A stretch of DNA of 64,000 nucleotides from Saccharibacillus kuerlensis DSM 22868 (lineage in GTDB: Bacteria; Bacillota; Bacilli; Paenibacillales; Paenibacillaceae). A program made the position numbers and the translations under genes. The stretch is taken from assembly GCF_000378145.1 (NCBI RefSeq), contig NZ_KB899279.1:1-64000 (forward strand), read 5' to 3'. The notes beneath the pieces are model-generated. The model saw only the letters and a list, made by a program, of their open reading frames with translations, ran no database searches and had not been told where the DNA came from. Numbering within the stretch: the first letter of the stretch is position 1; each line of letters opens with the position of its first letter. Positions 35,422 to 43,557 of this stretch are shown one piece after another.

Positions 35422-35798
35422 GTATCTTCAATCTCCAGCTTACCCAGTCTTCGGCTGCGCCGATAAGCGGCAAATTCCATATATTCACGTATAAACGTCT
35501 TCTCTTCATCGGACAGCTCATCTTCTTGGCAATTGGATTGCCCAGATTGTTCAAAAAAATAAGCACTCCCCGTTTCCTTAACCTCTTCCGGTTGCCATTC
35601 TTTTCCTGTCATCAACCAATCCAGGCTTACCGAAAAAAATGCCGCAATTTCGATCAACTTGTGCGTACTCGGTGTAGACTTGCCCCGGCGCCAATCACCC
35701 AAGTTCCCCGCACTAATCCCGAGGCGTTCTCCGAACGCCTTTTTGGTCATGCCACTGCTCTTAATCAGCTGCTCAATCCGCTCATAAATCGACTGCAA
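35412..35798 (-). CDS. XRE/cI-type transcriptional repressor
   Basis: 128 residues from TTG 35798, chosen because GGAGGAGG lies 7 nt upstream; the GTG at 35816 overlaps that site. An N-terminal helix-turn-helix (KKAFGERLGISAGNLGDWRRGKSTPS, about residues 18-44) is followed by an acidic linker and a charged C-terminal helix. No peptidase motif is seen, so it is not a LexA-type repressor. It is divergent from the next HTH gene, and a palindrome lies between them, as in phage cI/cro modules. Confidence 0.82.
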   Translation of the reverse strand: MQSIYERIEQLIKSSGMTKKAFGERLGISAGNLGDWRRGKSTPSTHKLIEIAAFFSVSLDWLMTGKEWQPEEVKETGSAYFFEQSGQSNCQEDELSDEEKTFIREYMEFAAYRRSRRLGKLEIEDTDA

Positions 35799-35855
35799 AT
35801 TCCCATCCTCCTCCACGACACATCCATTAAAATGACTTATATGCGTATGTAAATA

Positions 35856-35884
35856 TTGATAAATTACGCAATTGCGTATATAAT
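35856..35884 (+). promoter_or_regulatory. Promoter with perfect palindromic operator in the phage-like switch
   Basis: TTGATA (35856-35861), 17 bp, TATAAT (35879-35884): near-consensus sigma-A. The spacer contains the perfect 14-bp palindrome TACGCAATTGCGTA (35865-35878). A half-site ATGCGTA recurs at 35841-35847, over the likely leftward promoter. The arrangement fits one repressor controlling both directions. Confidence 0.7.
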
Positions 35885-35959
35885 CGGTTTTATGGTAAAT
35901 GATCCCTCTTGATCTCTTATCGATTATAATTCATCCTTTTGCACCTGAATAGGAGGAGT

Positions 35960-36235
35960 ATGATTTTGCATAGAAAAAAAGCCATTACCCCGTTTGGATG
36001 GGAAATTAAAAGACGTCTAGCAGAGCTGGAGATCGACCAGAAAACTTTTTGCGAAATGCATAACATTCCGCCTTCCCGTCTCTCCAACTTGATCAATGGC
36101 AGCCGCAAAGCCGCTAAATACCGCAAGCAGGTCTCACAGCTGCTCGGATTATCTTACACTTCAAGCCCCTCATCCATAGAGCTTCCTGTAAATGAACTTT
36201 TGCGTCTAACAGAAACTGCAGGAACAAGGAGGTAA
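35960..36235 (+). CDS. Small phage-type HTH protein
   Basis: 91 residues from ATG 35960; a TTG two codons on is better spaced from AGGAGG and is an alternative. The sequence ITPFGWEIKRRLAELEIDQKTFCEMHNIPPSRLSNLINGSRKAAKYRKQVSQLLGL is an XRE-like helix-turn-helix of the kind found in Firmicute prophages. It faces the repressor gene at 35412-35798 across a shared operator and could play the Cro role. Its end carries the RBS (AGGAGG) of the next gene. Confidence 0.75.
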   Translation: MILHRKKAITPFGWEIKRRLAELEIDQKTFCEMHNIPPSRLSNLINGSRKAAKYRKQVSQLLGLSYTSSPSSIELPVNELLRLTETAGTRR

Positions 36236-36242
36236 ATGTCCT

Positions 36243-36470
36243 ATGCCGCACTCCCGTTCCTTTTTAAGCCGTTTCACACCGAGCAGATCGTCTGACTTAC
36301 CCGCCTCTTGGACTGCTGCCTGCGCCCGCTGCAGCAGGATCTACCATGAAGGCAAATGGATTCATCCGGATTCCCACAAAAGCAGAAACGCCGTACTTAC
36401 ACACGATATCTGTCCCGACTGCATTCGCATCCTATATCCGAATTACGCTCATATCGCTGACATTTTATAG
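36243..36470 (+). CDS. Small protein with paired CxxC and LYP motif
   Basis: 75 residues; AAGGAGG lies 10 nt upstream, at the end of the HTH gene. The motif CARCSRIYHEGKWI and, 28 residues on, THDICPDCIRILYP resemble the CxxCKKIRDDxGxW...SHGICPxCxxxLYP element found at the C-terminus of some bacterial histidine kinases and response regulators. Here it stands as a separate small protein. It is probably a zinc-binding or structural element. Function unknown. Confidence 0.6.
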   Translation: MPHSRSFLSRFTPSRSSDLPASWTAACARCSRIYHEGKWIHPDSHKSRNAVLTHDICPDCIRILYPNYAHIADIL

Positions 36471-36510
36471 AACAGTCCATTATCTCAGAAAACATCTGTA
36501 CAAAAACAAA

Positions 36511-36540
36511 AAGCGCAGATCCCTTAAGGAATCTGCGCTT
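36511..36540 (-). terminator. Terminator of the right tRNA-Leu cluster
   Basis: AAGCGCAGAT...ATCTGCGCTT with inner pairing, followed by TTTTTG on the minus strand. It closes the Glu-Lys-Leu tRNA transcript and may also end the small-protein transcript from the other side. Confidence 0.8.
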
Positions 36541-36547
36541 TGGATCG

Positions 36548-36639
36548 TATGCGGTAGAGAGGACTCGAACCTCCACGGGTATACACCCACTACCCCCTCA
36601 AGATAGCGTGTCTGCCATTCCACCACTACCGCATATCAA
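36548..36639. repeat. 92-bp direct repeat, right copy (contains tRNA-Leu)
   Basis: Second copy of the repeat at 34216-34307, in the same orientation, 2332 bp away. The flanking terminators of the two copies differ in sequence, so the duplication covers only the tRNA gene and its immediate edges. Confidence 0.9.
36550..36632 (-). tRNA. tRNA-Leu (GAG), right copy
   Basis: 83 nt, same sequence as 34218-34300 including anticodon GAG. It is part of the tRNA-Glu, tRNA-Lys, tRNA-Leu transcript running leftward. Confidence 0.95.
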
Positions 36640-36696
36640 TATGGTTCGTTAAACGAACATTCACCATCTCTTCACTTCTGCAAAGAAATAAAATGG

Positions 36697-36769
36697 TGAG
36701 CCATGAAGGACTCGAACCTTCGACACCCTGATTAAAAGTCAGGTGCTCTACCAACTGAGCTAATGGCTC
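36697..36769 (-). tRNA. tRNA-Lys (TTT)
   Basis: 73 nt without CCA. The acceptor is GAGCCAT/ATGGCTC, anticodon loop CTTTTAA gives TTT, T arm GGTTCGAGTCC. It lies 64 bp upstream of tRNA-Leu in the same direction. Confidence 0.95.
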
Positions 36770-36775
36770 AAAACA

Positions 36776-36847
36776 TGACCCGTAGGGGATTCGAACCCCT
36801 GTTACCTCCGTGAAAGGGAGGTGTCTTAACCCCTTGACCAACGGGCC
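36776..36847 (-). tRNA. tRNA-Glu (TTC)
   Basis: 72 nt without CCA. Acceptor GGCCCGT/ACGGGTC, anticodon loop CTTTCAC gives TTC. Only 6 bp from tRNA-Lys, so both come from one transcript. Confidence 0.95.
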
Positions 36848-37001
36848 TCATTGTGTTAGCGCTTGTCGCTCTCGCTTAAGCACAAGTAAGAGTATAGCAA
36901 ACATGTATGCTAGATTGCAAGCCTTTTTTTAAAAATAATTTATTTTTTATTTTTCCACTTTTAAACCGCTTTATTTCTAAAAATTATAAGACGTATTGCT
37001 T

Positions 37002-37048
37002 AAAAATATAAGAAAATACAAAAAGAAATATAAAGGAAAATACAAAAA
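37002..37048. repeat. Two tandem 23-24 bp AT-rich repeats
   Basis: AAATATAAGAAAATACAAAAAG is followed at once by a near copy with AAGG in place of AG. It lies in the 263-bp AT-rich gap between tRNA-Glu and tRNA-Ser; nothing else is seen in that gap but the terminator at 37049. Confidence 0.6.
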
Positions 37049-37070
37049 GAGGAACCTTCTCAGGTTCCTC
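37049..37070 (-). terminator. Terminator of the Asn-Ser tRNA transcript
   Basis: GAGGAACCT, TCTC, AGGTTCCTC with TTTTTG on the minus strand, 40 bp after the tRNA-Ser 3' end. Confidence 0.85.
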
Positions 37071-37110
37071 ATCCGGTCAAGTATTAAAGTCCCTTATAAT
37101 TGAAACGATA

Positions 37111-37202
37111 TGGCGGAGAGAGAGGGATTCGAACCCTCGCACCGCTAACGCAGTCTAACCCCTTAGCAGAGGGTCCCCTTATAGCCACTTGGGTATCTCT
37201 CC
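37111..37202 (-). tRNA. tRNA-Ser (GCT)
   Basis: 92 nt including encoded CCA. Acceptor GGAGAGA/TCTCTCC, anticodon loop CTGCTAA gives GCT, long variable arm. It follows tRNA-Asn by 7 bp. Encoded CCA contrasts with Leu, Lys and Glu nearby. Confidence 0.95.
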
Positions 37203-37209
37203 ATAAAAA

Positions 37210-37285
37210 TGGCTCCCCGAACAGGACTCGAACCTGTGACAACTCGATTAACAGTCGAGTGCTCTACCAACTGAGCTATCAGGGA
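37210..37285 (-). tRNA. tRNA-Asn (GTT)
   Basis: 76 nt including encoded CCA. Anticodon stem CTCGA/TCGAG with loop CTGTTAA gives GTT. It heads the Asn-Ser transcript. Confidence 0.95.
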
Positions 37286-37315
37286 ACATTGGCTAACGTT
37301 TCAACAAGATATAAT

Positions 37316-37582
37316 TTAGCATGCCAGGTTTTTTTCGTCAACCCCTTTTTTGATTTTTTTCATCAAACAAAAAGAACCCTGATCACCTCCGGTGAAATTC
37401 GGGTTCCTGTAAGTTTCTTTATGCAGATTTTTATGTTTGATTTTCCCGAGCTCCTCCCGCTTTGTTTTCGTCTTACGGGTTCTAAGATCCGCAAGAGCAA
37501 ATGGGCTTCGCAGCTCCCCTGCATCCATCTTGCCTTCCCGGATTCGCTTGTCGCGAACTTTTCTTGCTGACGATTTGGCCAT
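37316..37582 (-). CDS. Small basic conserved Bacillales protein
   Basis: 88 residues, AAGGAGG upstream of the ATG. MAKSSARKVRDKRIREGK, then SPFALADLRTRKTKTKRE and a Lys/Asn/Gly-rich tail with GSFC match a small basic protein family conserved in Bacillus and Paenibacillus. Its charge suggests RNA or ribosome contact, which is inference. The last 20 residues (KKIKKGVDEKNL) go beyond the usual end and may be variable. Leftward, just upstream of tRNA-Asn. Confidence 0.75.
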   Translation of the reverse strand: MAKSSARKVRDKRIREGKMDAGELRSPFALADLRTRKTKTKREELGKIKHKNLHKETYRNPNFTGGDQGSFCLMKKIKKGVDEKNLAC

Positions 37583-37686
37583 ACTACTTAACTCCTCCTT
37601 CGTGCTTCAAACAAGATATGGGACCCTTAACTTAAGGCCTTTATTAATTATATCTTATTTTCAGACAGGAAAGCGAAAGTTTCCGT

Positions 37687-38193
37687 TCAAGCTCCGCTGC
37701 CGCTCTTCGTCTCCGACTTCAATTCTTCAAGACGAAGCCTGCCTGCACAGCGTCCGCAGCGATAACGCGAAGCATCCATACGCCGCTTGCGTTTGTATTC
37801 CATGCCGCATGTGGAGCAGGTCAGCTTGTACTTGAATGGCAGCACGCGCTTGGCCTTGTCCGGCAGTGCCTGGCAGTAGCGGCTTCCGCCCACTTTGGCC
37901 AGCAGACGCTTGAAATCGGCATCCCGGTGACGATAGCCACGTCCAGCAATATGCAGATGATAATGGCAAAGCTCGTGTTTGATGATCCCTTCTACCGCTT
38001 CCCGGCCATGCGCTTGAAGCTGGTGAGGATTGATCTCAATATCGTGTGACCGAAGTGCATAGCGCCCTCCCGTCGATCGAAGTCTGGCATTGAAAAAGGC
38101 ACGGTGCCGGAACGGCACGCCGAAATGCTCGAGCGACACTTTTTCGATCCATTGTTGCAGTTCTGCGTCGGTCATTGTCCGCTCGCTGTGCAA
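37687..38193 (-). CDS. SprT-family zinc protein
   Basis: 168 residues, TTG start with AGGGGG 7 nt upstream. The HELCH motif of SprT-like metalloproteases is at 73-77, followed by HYHLH and GRGYRHRDADFKRL. A C-terminal zinc ribbon has CSTCGMEYKRKRRMDASRYRCGRCAGRL. In Bacillus the equivalent is YdcK. Peptidase activity is assumed from SPRTN relatives but not proven for the bacterial group. Confidence 0.88.
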   Translation of the reverse strand: MHSERTMTDAELQQWIEKVSLEHFGVPFRHRAFFNARLRSTGGRYALRSHDIEINPHQLQAHGREAVEGIIKHELCHYHLHIAGRGYRHRDADFKRLLAKVGGSRYCQALPDKAKRVLPFKYKLTCSTCGMEYKRKRRMDASRYRCGRCAGRLRLEELKSETKSGSGA

Positions 38194-38392
38194 TTTGCAT
38201 CCCCCTCTGTATGATCCTTCTATTGAATTGTAACTTGCGATTGGTCTACACTGTCAAGGAAAGGTTCTATGAAAGCGGTAACTAAAAATAAGGAATTAAG
38301 AAATCATGCGCCGTGAACATTCGATAGATGGCGCAGATCACAAGATCCTTTCGAGAATCCGAAGAAAATTATTTGTCTGGAGGCATGCACTG

Positions 38393-39892
38393 ATGCACAC
38401 AACCAAACTCCCGAGACGCCGACCTGAAGAAGCAGGAATCGATCCTCGCGGAATTCTCGATTTTCTGGATGCGGTATCGGAGGAACAATTCGATCTGCGG
38501 AGCTTCATGCTGCTGAGACGCGGCGAAGTCGCTGCCGAAGGCTGGTGGGCGCCCCATGCATCGGAAGACCGGCACGCGATGTATTCGGTCAGCAAAAGCT
38601 TTACGTCGACAGCTGTCGGTCTTGCGGTAGATGAAGGACTGCTCAATGTCGAAGACAAGGTCGCCGAGCTGATGCCGGAGCTGATGCCGACCGACCCGGA
38701 TACCCTTTTGCTCAAAATGACTGTACACGACCTACTCGTTATGGGTACGGGACACCGGGAAGATCCGTTAAACGCCGTTCGTCCGATACCGGATTCCGAC
38801 TGGGCTCGGACCTTCCTCTCGGCAAACGTTGAAAATGTTCCTGGAAGCGTCTTCTCCTACAGCAGCGGAGCAACCTATATGCTGTCCGTTATTCTTCAGA
38901 AACTCACTGGGCAAAAGATACTTGATTATCTCGAATCCCGCTTATTCGCTCCTCTCGGTATTCAGCGAAAAACGTGGCAGGAAAGTCCGCAGGATATTAC
39001 TGCAGGCGGTTGGGGACTTAAACTTTCCAGTGAGGATCTCGCCAAATTTGGACAGCTTTATCTGCAAAAAGGCATGTGGAACGGACAGCGAATTATATCT
39101 GAAAATTGGGTCGAACTGGCCTCATCGAAACGTATCGATACCGGCGACGACAAGGACGGCGACTGGACACGCGGTTACGGATACCAGTTCTGGTTGTGCC
39201 GACATAATGCTTACCGGGCCGACGGCGCTTTTGGACAGTTCTGTCTGATTCTGCCTGAACAGGAGGCTGTAATCGTCTTGACGTCTGCAATTTCGCGGAC
39301 TCAGGAGCTGCTTGAAGCGGTCTGGAGACATCTGCTTACGGCGATGCATAATGGGCCGCTTGCCCTCAATACAGCTGGCGAGAAAGCGGCAGAACGGCTG
39401 CAGGCGCTGGAATACGCTTCGGACCCGGCAGGCGAAGTGCCGGCGAATGAGCCTTGGTCCGGCCGATTATACCGGCTGGACGGGGAGCTTGGCGGCGGGC
39501 CGAAGCTTGAGGCTGCCCGCTTTACTGCAGACGAGGACGGTTCGGTCCTCGTCGAACTGTGGGAAGCCGGAGACAAGGCGGCGGATTCAAGAGAGGCCCG
39601 GGAGCATGCGATCACGCTGCGCTGCGGCGCAGGCGAATGGCGCAGAACCGAGACGAAGGTTCCTCCGGGCAGCTCTACTCTTGCGCCGGATACGGGACCG
39701 GCACACGGTTGGGCCAGCCGATATGCGGACGGCTCGCTGCGGCTGGTTATCCGCTTCGCGGAAGAGCCAATTGTCTTAAACTTCACGGCCGTTTTCGACG
39801 GCGACACAATAATATTGACCGAGCATGGCAGCAGGGAGTTGGGCCGCGAACAAGCGAGCGTTACCGGACTGGCCAAGACCTTCCCGGAATAA
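38393..39892 (+). CDS. Beta-lactamase-family serine hydrolase
   Basis: 499 residues from ATG 38393, with GGAGG 9 nt upstream; the frame extends further but without a site. The class C beta-lactamase/penicillin-binding fold is indicated by SVSKSFTS (SxxK, Ser65-Lys68), YSSGATYM (YxS) and DGAFGQFC (third motif). No signal peptide is seen, so it is probably a cytoplasmic esterase or peptidase-like hydrolase rather than a drug-resistance enzyme. The last 130 residues form a separate beta-rich domain. It is divergent from the SprT gene and convergent with tex. Confidence 0.88.
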   Translation: MHTTKLPRRRPEEAGIDPRGILDFLDAVSEEQFDLRSFMLLRRGEVAAEGWWAPHASEDRHAMYSVSKSFTSTAVGLAVDEGLLNVEDKVAELMPELMPTDPDTLLLKMTVHDLLVMGTGHREDPLNAVRPIPDSDWARTFLSANVENVPGSVFSYSSGATYMLSVILQKLTGQKILDYLESRLFAPLGIQRKTWQESPQDITAGGWGLKLSSEDLAKFGQLYLQKGMWNGQRIISENWVELASSKRIDTGDDKDGDWTRGYGYQFWLCRHNAYRADGAFGQFCLILPEQEAVIVLTSAISRTQELLEAVWRHLLTAMHNGPLALNTAGEKAAERLQALEYASDPAGEVPANEPWSGRLYRLDGELGGGPKLEAARFTADEDGSVLVELWEAGDKAADSREAREHAITLRCGAGEWRRTETKVPPGSSTLAPDTGPAHGWASRYADGSLRLVIRFAEEPIVLNFTAVFDGDTIILTEHGSRELGREQASVTGLAKTFPE

Positions 39893-39956
39893 GTTCCGGC
39901 AGCTTGAGCAGGTCCCCTCCTCTCCTACGGAACACCTTTTACTATTTATGAGCAGC

Positions 39957-39993
39957 AAAAAAAGCGTCCCGGAACCATCTCCGGGACGCTTTT
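39957..39993. terminator. Bidirectional terminator between serine hydrolase gene and tex
   Basis: AAAAGCGTCCCGGA, 6-nt loop, TCCGGGACGCTTTT with A and T runs on both sides. Ends both convergent genes. Confidence 0.9.
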
Positions 39994-40031
39994 CATATGC
40001 AGCCTTATCCTTGCCTTTATTGCTGCTGGCT

Positions 40032-42245
40032 TTAACCGTTCTCTACGGGTCCGCGCATCGTAAGACCGACGCGGCCTTTTTTGAGATCCACATTCAGCAC
40101 CCATACCGTGACGGTGTCGCCGACAGCCACAACGTCCATTGGGTGCTTAACAAAGTTTGAGCTGAGCTGCGAAATATGCACCAGACCATCGCTCTTGATG
40201 CCGATATCGACAAACGCACCGAAGTCGATAACGTTGCGCACCGTGCCCTGCAGTTCCATGCCAGGCTTCAGGTCCTCGATCTTCAGCACATCCGTACGGA
40301 AGATCGGCGCCGGCAGCTCTTCGCGCGGGTCGCGGCCCGGACGCAGCAGACTTTCAATGATGTCTTTCAGCGTTGGCAGACCGACTTCAAGCTTGTCCGC
40401 CAGTGCCTGCACATCCGCCGCCTCCAGCGCTTCACGCATCGGTACGGTACCGAGGTCGGCCGCTGTTACCTTAAGCTCGGCAAACAGACGGTCGACAACT
40501 TTATACGATTCCGGGTGAATCGGCGTACGATCGAGTGGATTTGTTCCTTCGATGCGCAGGAAGCCTGCACATTGCTCCAGCGTCTTCGCACCGAGACGCG
40601 GTACCTTCTTCAGCTCCGCCCGGCTGGAGAACGAACCGTTCTCGTTGCGGTATTTAACGATATTGCGAGCGGTCGTCTGGTTGATGCCCGCGACATACGA
40701 CAGCAGCGACGGCGAAGCGGTATTTACGTCGACTCCGACATGGTTAACGGCCGACTCGACGACAGCCTTCAGCTGGCCTTCCAGCTGCTTCTGCGATACA
40801 TCATGCTGATACTGGCCGACGCCGATCGCTTTCGGATCGATCTTGACCAATTCCGCCAGCGGGTCCTGTACCCGGCGGGCAATCGAAGCGGCACTGCGCT
40901 CCGCTGCATCCATATCCGGGAATTCTTCCTGGGCGATCTTCGATGCGGAGTACACACTGGCACCGGCTTCGTTAACGATCAGGTAGGCGAGTTTGCGTCG
41001 TCCCGCATGACCGGCGATCCAATCCGCGACGAACTGCTCCGTTTCGCGAGAAGCCGTACCGTTGCCGATGACGATCAGCTCCAAGTCGTATTTCTCTACC
41101 AGTTCGCTGAATTTCTCCGAAGCTTCGCGGACTTGACTGCGCGGCGGAGTCGGATAAGTCACAGCCACTTCCAGCAGCTTGCCCGTTTCATCGAGAGCCG
41201 CAAGCTTGCAGCCTGTCCGGAATGCAGGGTCAACGCCCAGCACCCGCTTGCCGCGTACCGGCGGCTGCAGCAGCAGACTGCGCAGATTGCCAGCGAAGAT
41301 CGAGATCGCCTGAGCATCGCCCTTTTCCGTCAGTTCGCTGCGCACTTCACGTTCGATCGATGGCGCAATCAACCGCTTGTACGCATCTTCGATCGCGCGT
41401 TCCAGCAGCGGATGCGTCGGCGACGAGCCTTTGATCACTCGTTTGGAAATATAACGTATGATTGGGGCGGAATCGGTCTCAAGCGCAACTTTCAGCACAT
41501 TTTCCCGTTCTCCGCGGTTAATCGCCAGAATACGGTGCGGCGGCATCTTTTTCGCCAGTTCCCGGTAGCTGTAGTACATTTCGTATACGGATTCGGCAGA
41601 TGCATCTTTTGCCTCTGTTGCCAGAATCGCATGATCCAGCGTGTACGTCCGCACCCAGGCACGGATTTTCGCGTCGTCTGCAAGCTGCTCCGCTACGATA
41701 TCAAGTGCGCCTCCCAGCGCTTCTTCGGCCGACGCCACCCCTTTGTCTTCCGAAATATAACGGGCCGCTTCCTTGTCGATATCCGCACGAACCGGCTGGC
41801 TCAGCAGCCACTCGGCCAGCGGTTCCAACCCTTTCTCTTTCGCCACACTGGCACGCGTTTTACGCTTCTGGCGAAACGGACGGTACAAGTCTTCAATCTG
41901 CTGCAGCTTTACAGCTTCCAAAATGGAACGTTTCAGTTCTTCCGTCAGTTTGCCCTGCTCATCGATAATGCGCAGTACTTCCTGCTTGCGCACGTGAAGT
42001 CCGCGTGCATACTGCACGCTCTCTTCAATATCTCTTAACTGGTTCTCATCCAGTTCTCCGGTCATTTCTTTGCGGTAGCGTGCGATAAAAGGCACGGTAT
42101 TCCCTTCGTCGAGCAGCGATACCGCCGCTTTTACCTGCTTCGCCGCTACTCCAAGCACTTCCGCCGTCCGGCGGAACATCGTTTCGCGCTCGGAAGCTGT
42201 CATCTCGGACGAGCCGGCTTCGGTGTTCAATTCCAGATCAGACAC
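40032..42245 (-). CDS. tex: Tex-family RNA-binding transcription accessory protein
   Basis: 737 residues from GTG 42245 (GAGGGAG 6 nt upstream; the upstream extension lacks a site). Order: N-terminal Tex helical region with EGNTVPFIARYRKEMTGEL, YqgF-like nuclease fold with VLGVDPAFRTGCKLA and VIGNGTASRETEQFV, helix-hairpin-helix SPSLLSYVAGINQTTARNIVKYR, and a C-terminal S1 domain (GTVRNVIDFGAFVDIGIKSDGLVHIS). It is implicated in transcription and RNA metabolism. It follows a methyltransferase gene by 220 bp. Confidence 0.95.
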   Translation of the reverse strand: MSDLELNTEAGSSEMTASERETMFRRTAEVLGVAAKQVKAAVSLLDEGNTVPFIARYRKEMTGELDENQLRDIEESVQYARGLHVRKQEVLRIIDEQGKLTEELKRSILEAVKLQQIEDLYRPFRQKRKTRASVAKEKGLEPLAEWLLSQPVRADIDKEAARYISEDKGVASAEEALGGALDIVAEQLADDAKIRAWVRTYTLDHAILATEAKDASAESVYEMYYSYRELAKKMPPHRILAINRGERENVLKVALETDSAPIIRYISKRVIKGSSPTHPLLERAIEDAYKRLIAPSIEREVRSELTEKGDAQAISIFAGNLRSLLLQPPVRGKRVLGVDPAFRTGCKLAALDETGKLLEVAVTYPTPPRSQVREASEKFSELVEKYDLELIVIGNGTASRETEQFVADWIAGHAGRRKLAYLIVNEAGASVYSASKIAQEEFPDMDAAERSAASIARRVQDPLAELVKIDPKAIGVGQYQHDVSQKQLEGQLKAVVESAVNHVGVDVNTASPSLLSYVAGINQTTARNIVKYRNENGSFSSRAELKKVPRLGAKTLEQCAGFLRIEGTNPLDRTPIHPESYKVVDRLFAELKVTAADLGTVPMREALEAADVQALADKLEVGLPTLKDIIESLLRPGRDPREELPAPIFRTDVLKIEDLKPGMELQGTVRNVIDFGAFVDIGIKSDGLVHISQLSSNFVKHPMDVVAVGDTVTVWVLNVDLKKGRVGLTMRGPVENG

Positions 42246-42465
42246 AAAATCTCCCTCTTTCTGCTGCTGCTTGTTCTCCAACCGCCGGAATCCATCTCCG
42301 GGCGGTCCGGTCCATTCCGCGTGCATACAGCGTATCTTCAAAACCACAAGTTTTGAAAATACGCCGGACGCCGCGAAAAACGGTGTTTTTATTATGACAG
42401 ACTAACGTTCCCTTCGGCAAACGAAAATCACTTTGTCAGCCTGCTGCCCTTAAAACATTTCATTA

Positions 42466-43407
42466 TTATTTCGATACAACTAGAAAAATATACCGTGCAA
42501 ACCGACCTTTGCGTACTACACAGCGGTCAGACACGAAAAAATCGGCAGCCTCAAGCTCCGTTTCAATGTCTTCCGTCGCTACAATTAGACAGCGATCGGC
42601 CAAGCGCCTCGCCCCAAGCAGCATCTCAAATCGCTCGTCTGTCGTAAGTACCGAACACAGATTGTAAGGCAGGTCCAGTACCAGCGCATCATACTTTCCT
42701 TGAAGCGTACGCATATCCGCAACACCTACGGTACCCGGCAGGCCAAAATGCGTCAGATTCTCCCGCGCTCCGATTGCGGCCAGCGGATTCAGATCGAAGC
42801 CGTCCATTTGTATGCCCATTGATTTCGCTTCGATCAGCACTGTCCCGATTCCGCAGCAGGGATCGACCGCTGTAACGCCTTCCGGCTGAGGCACGGCAAT
42901 ATTCACCACCGCTCTTGCCATACGTGTTCCGAGTGCGGTCGAATACTGACGCGGCTTCTCGTTGTGATACAGCCAGACAGCTTCGCTCTCCTTATAGGCG
43001 CCGAGCAGCCATATCCCTTTCACATAGGCAATCCCATACAGCCGCTGCGGAGTTTTCATGTCTGCCCGACCGCGAAAATGTGCGCCAATGATTCGCTCGA
43101 CACGCCGTCGTTCGGTATAGTCCGCCGTCCCGTCCGCCGCGATATACCGCAGCTTGAACGTTTGTCCGTCAAGCTCCAACCGGGATGCCGCTTCTGCCAT
43201 CCCTTTCAGACTGTCCTCTGCCGCCTCGACGGCAAGCCGACCATGAACGAACGGACTGCGCGACGGATCCATGCGTCGGTTCGACACAATGAATTTCTCA
43301 CAAGGAGCCGAGTCAAACAAAGTGCGCAGTTCCATTTCGCACAGCGGGCGCTCTTCTTCGTGGCAGGCGAAGTCATACAAATAAGCCGGATAACGCTCCA
43401 ATCCCAT
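42466..43407 (-). CDS. TRM11-like SAM-dependent methyltransferase
   Basis: 313 residues. An N-terminal THUMP-like half with little sequence signal precedes a Rossmann methyltransferase: VDPCCGIGTVLIEAKSMG (SAM-binding motif I), FDLNPLAAIGARENL (acidic motif), and DLPYNL (D-P-Y type catalytic motif IV of N-methylases). tRNA guanosine or nucleobase N-methylation is likely from the family; the exact target is unknown. Leftward, upstream of tex. Confidence 0.86.
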   Translation of the reverse strand: MGLERYPAYLYDFACHEEERPLCEMELRTLFDSAPCEKFIVSNRRMDPSRSPFVHGRLAVEAAEDSLKGMAEAASRLELDGQTFKLRYIAADGTADYTERRRVERIIGAHFRGRADMKTPQRLYGIAYVKGIWLLGAYKESEAVWLYHNEKPRQYSTALGTRMARAVVNIAVPQPEGVTAVDPCCGIGTVLIEAKSMGIQMDGFDLNPLAAIGARENLTHFGLPGTVGVADMRTLQGKYDALVLDLPYNLCSVLTTDERFEMLLGARRLADRCLIVATEDIETELEAADFFVSDRCVVRKGRFARYIFLVVSK

Positions 43408-43557
43408 CCCTATCTCTCCGTTCTCCCATCCTCAAAAAAAGACGAAGCGTCCGGCTGTATCCGCCACCGGCATCCGCTCCGCCTCTCCAATCACTCGTCT
43501 AAAAAACCTTCAAATTCGGAACCCATTCGTTCATGCCGAACTTTGCAAAAATATGAA

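Noticed and set aside
34216-36639. Complete prophage or integrative element
   Set aside because: Only regulators and small genes are present; there is no integrase, replication, packaging or conjugation gene.
40176-42038. 620-residue open frame antisense to tex
   Set aside because: It lies wholly opposite a well-supported gene, lacks a ribosome binding site and family motifs, and is rich in Arg/Gln/His as expected for an antisense reading of a biased gene.
43438-43490. Terminator after the sda operon
   Set aside because: A T run on the minus strand and some pairing exist, but the stem is irregular and it lies 70 bp or more past the stop, so it was not listed.
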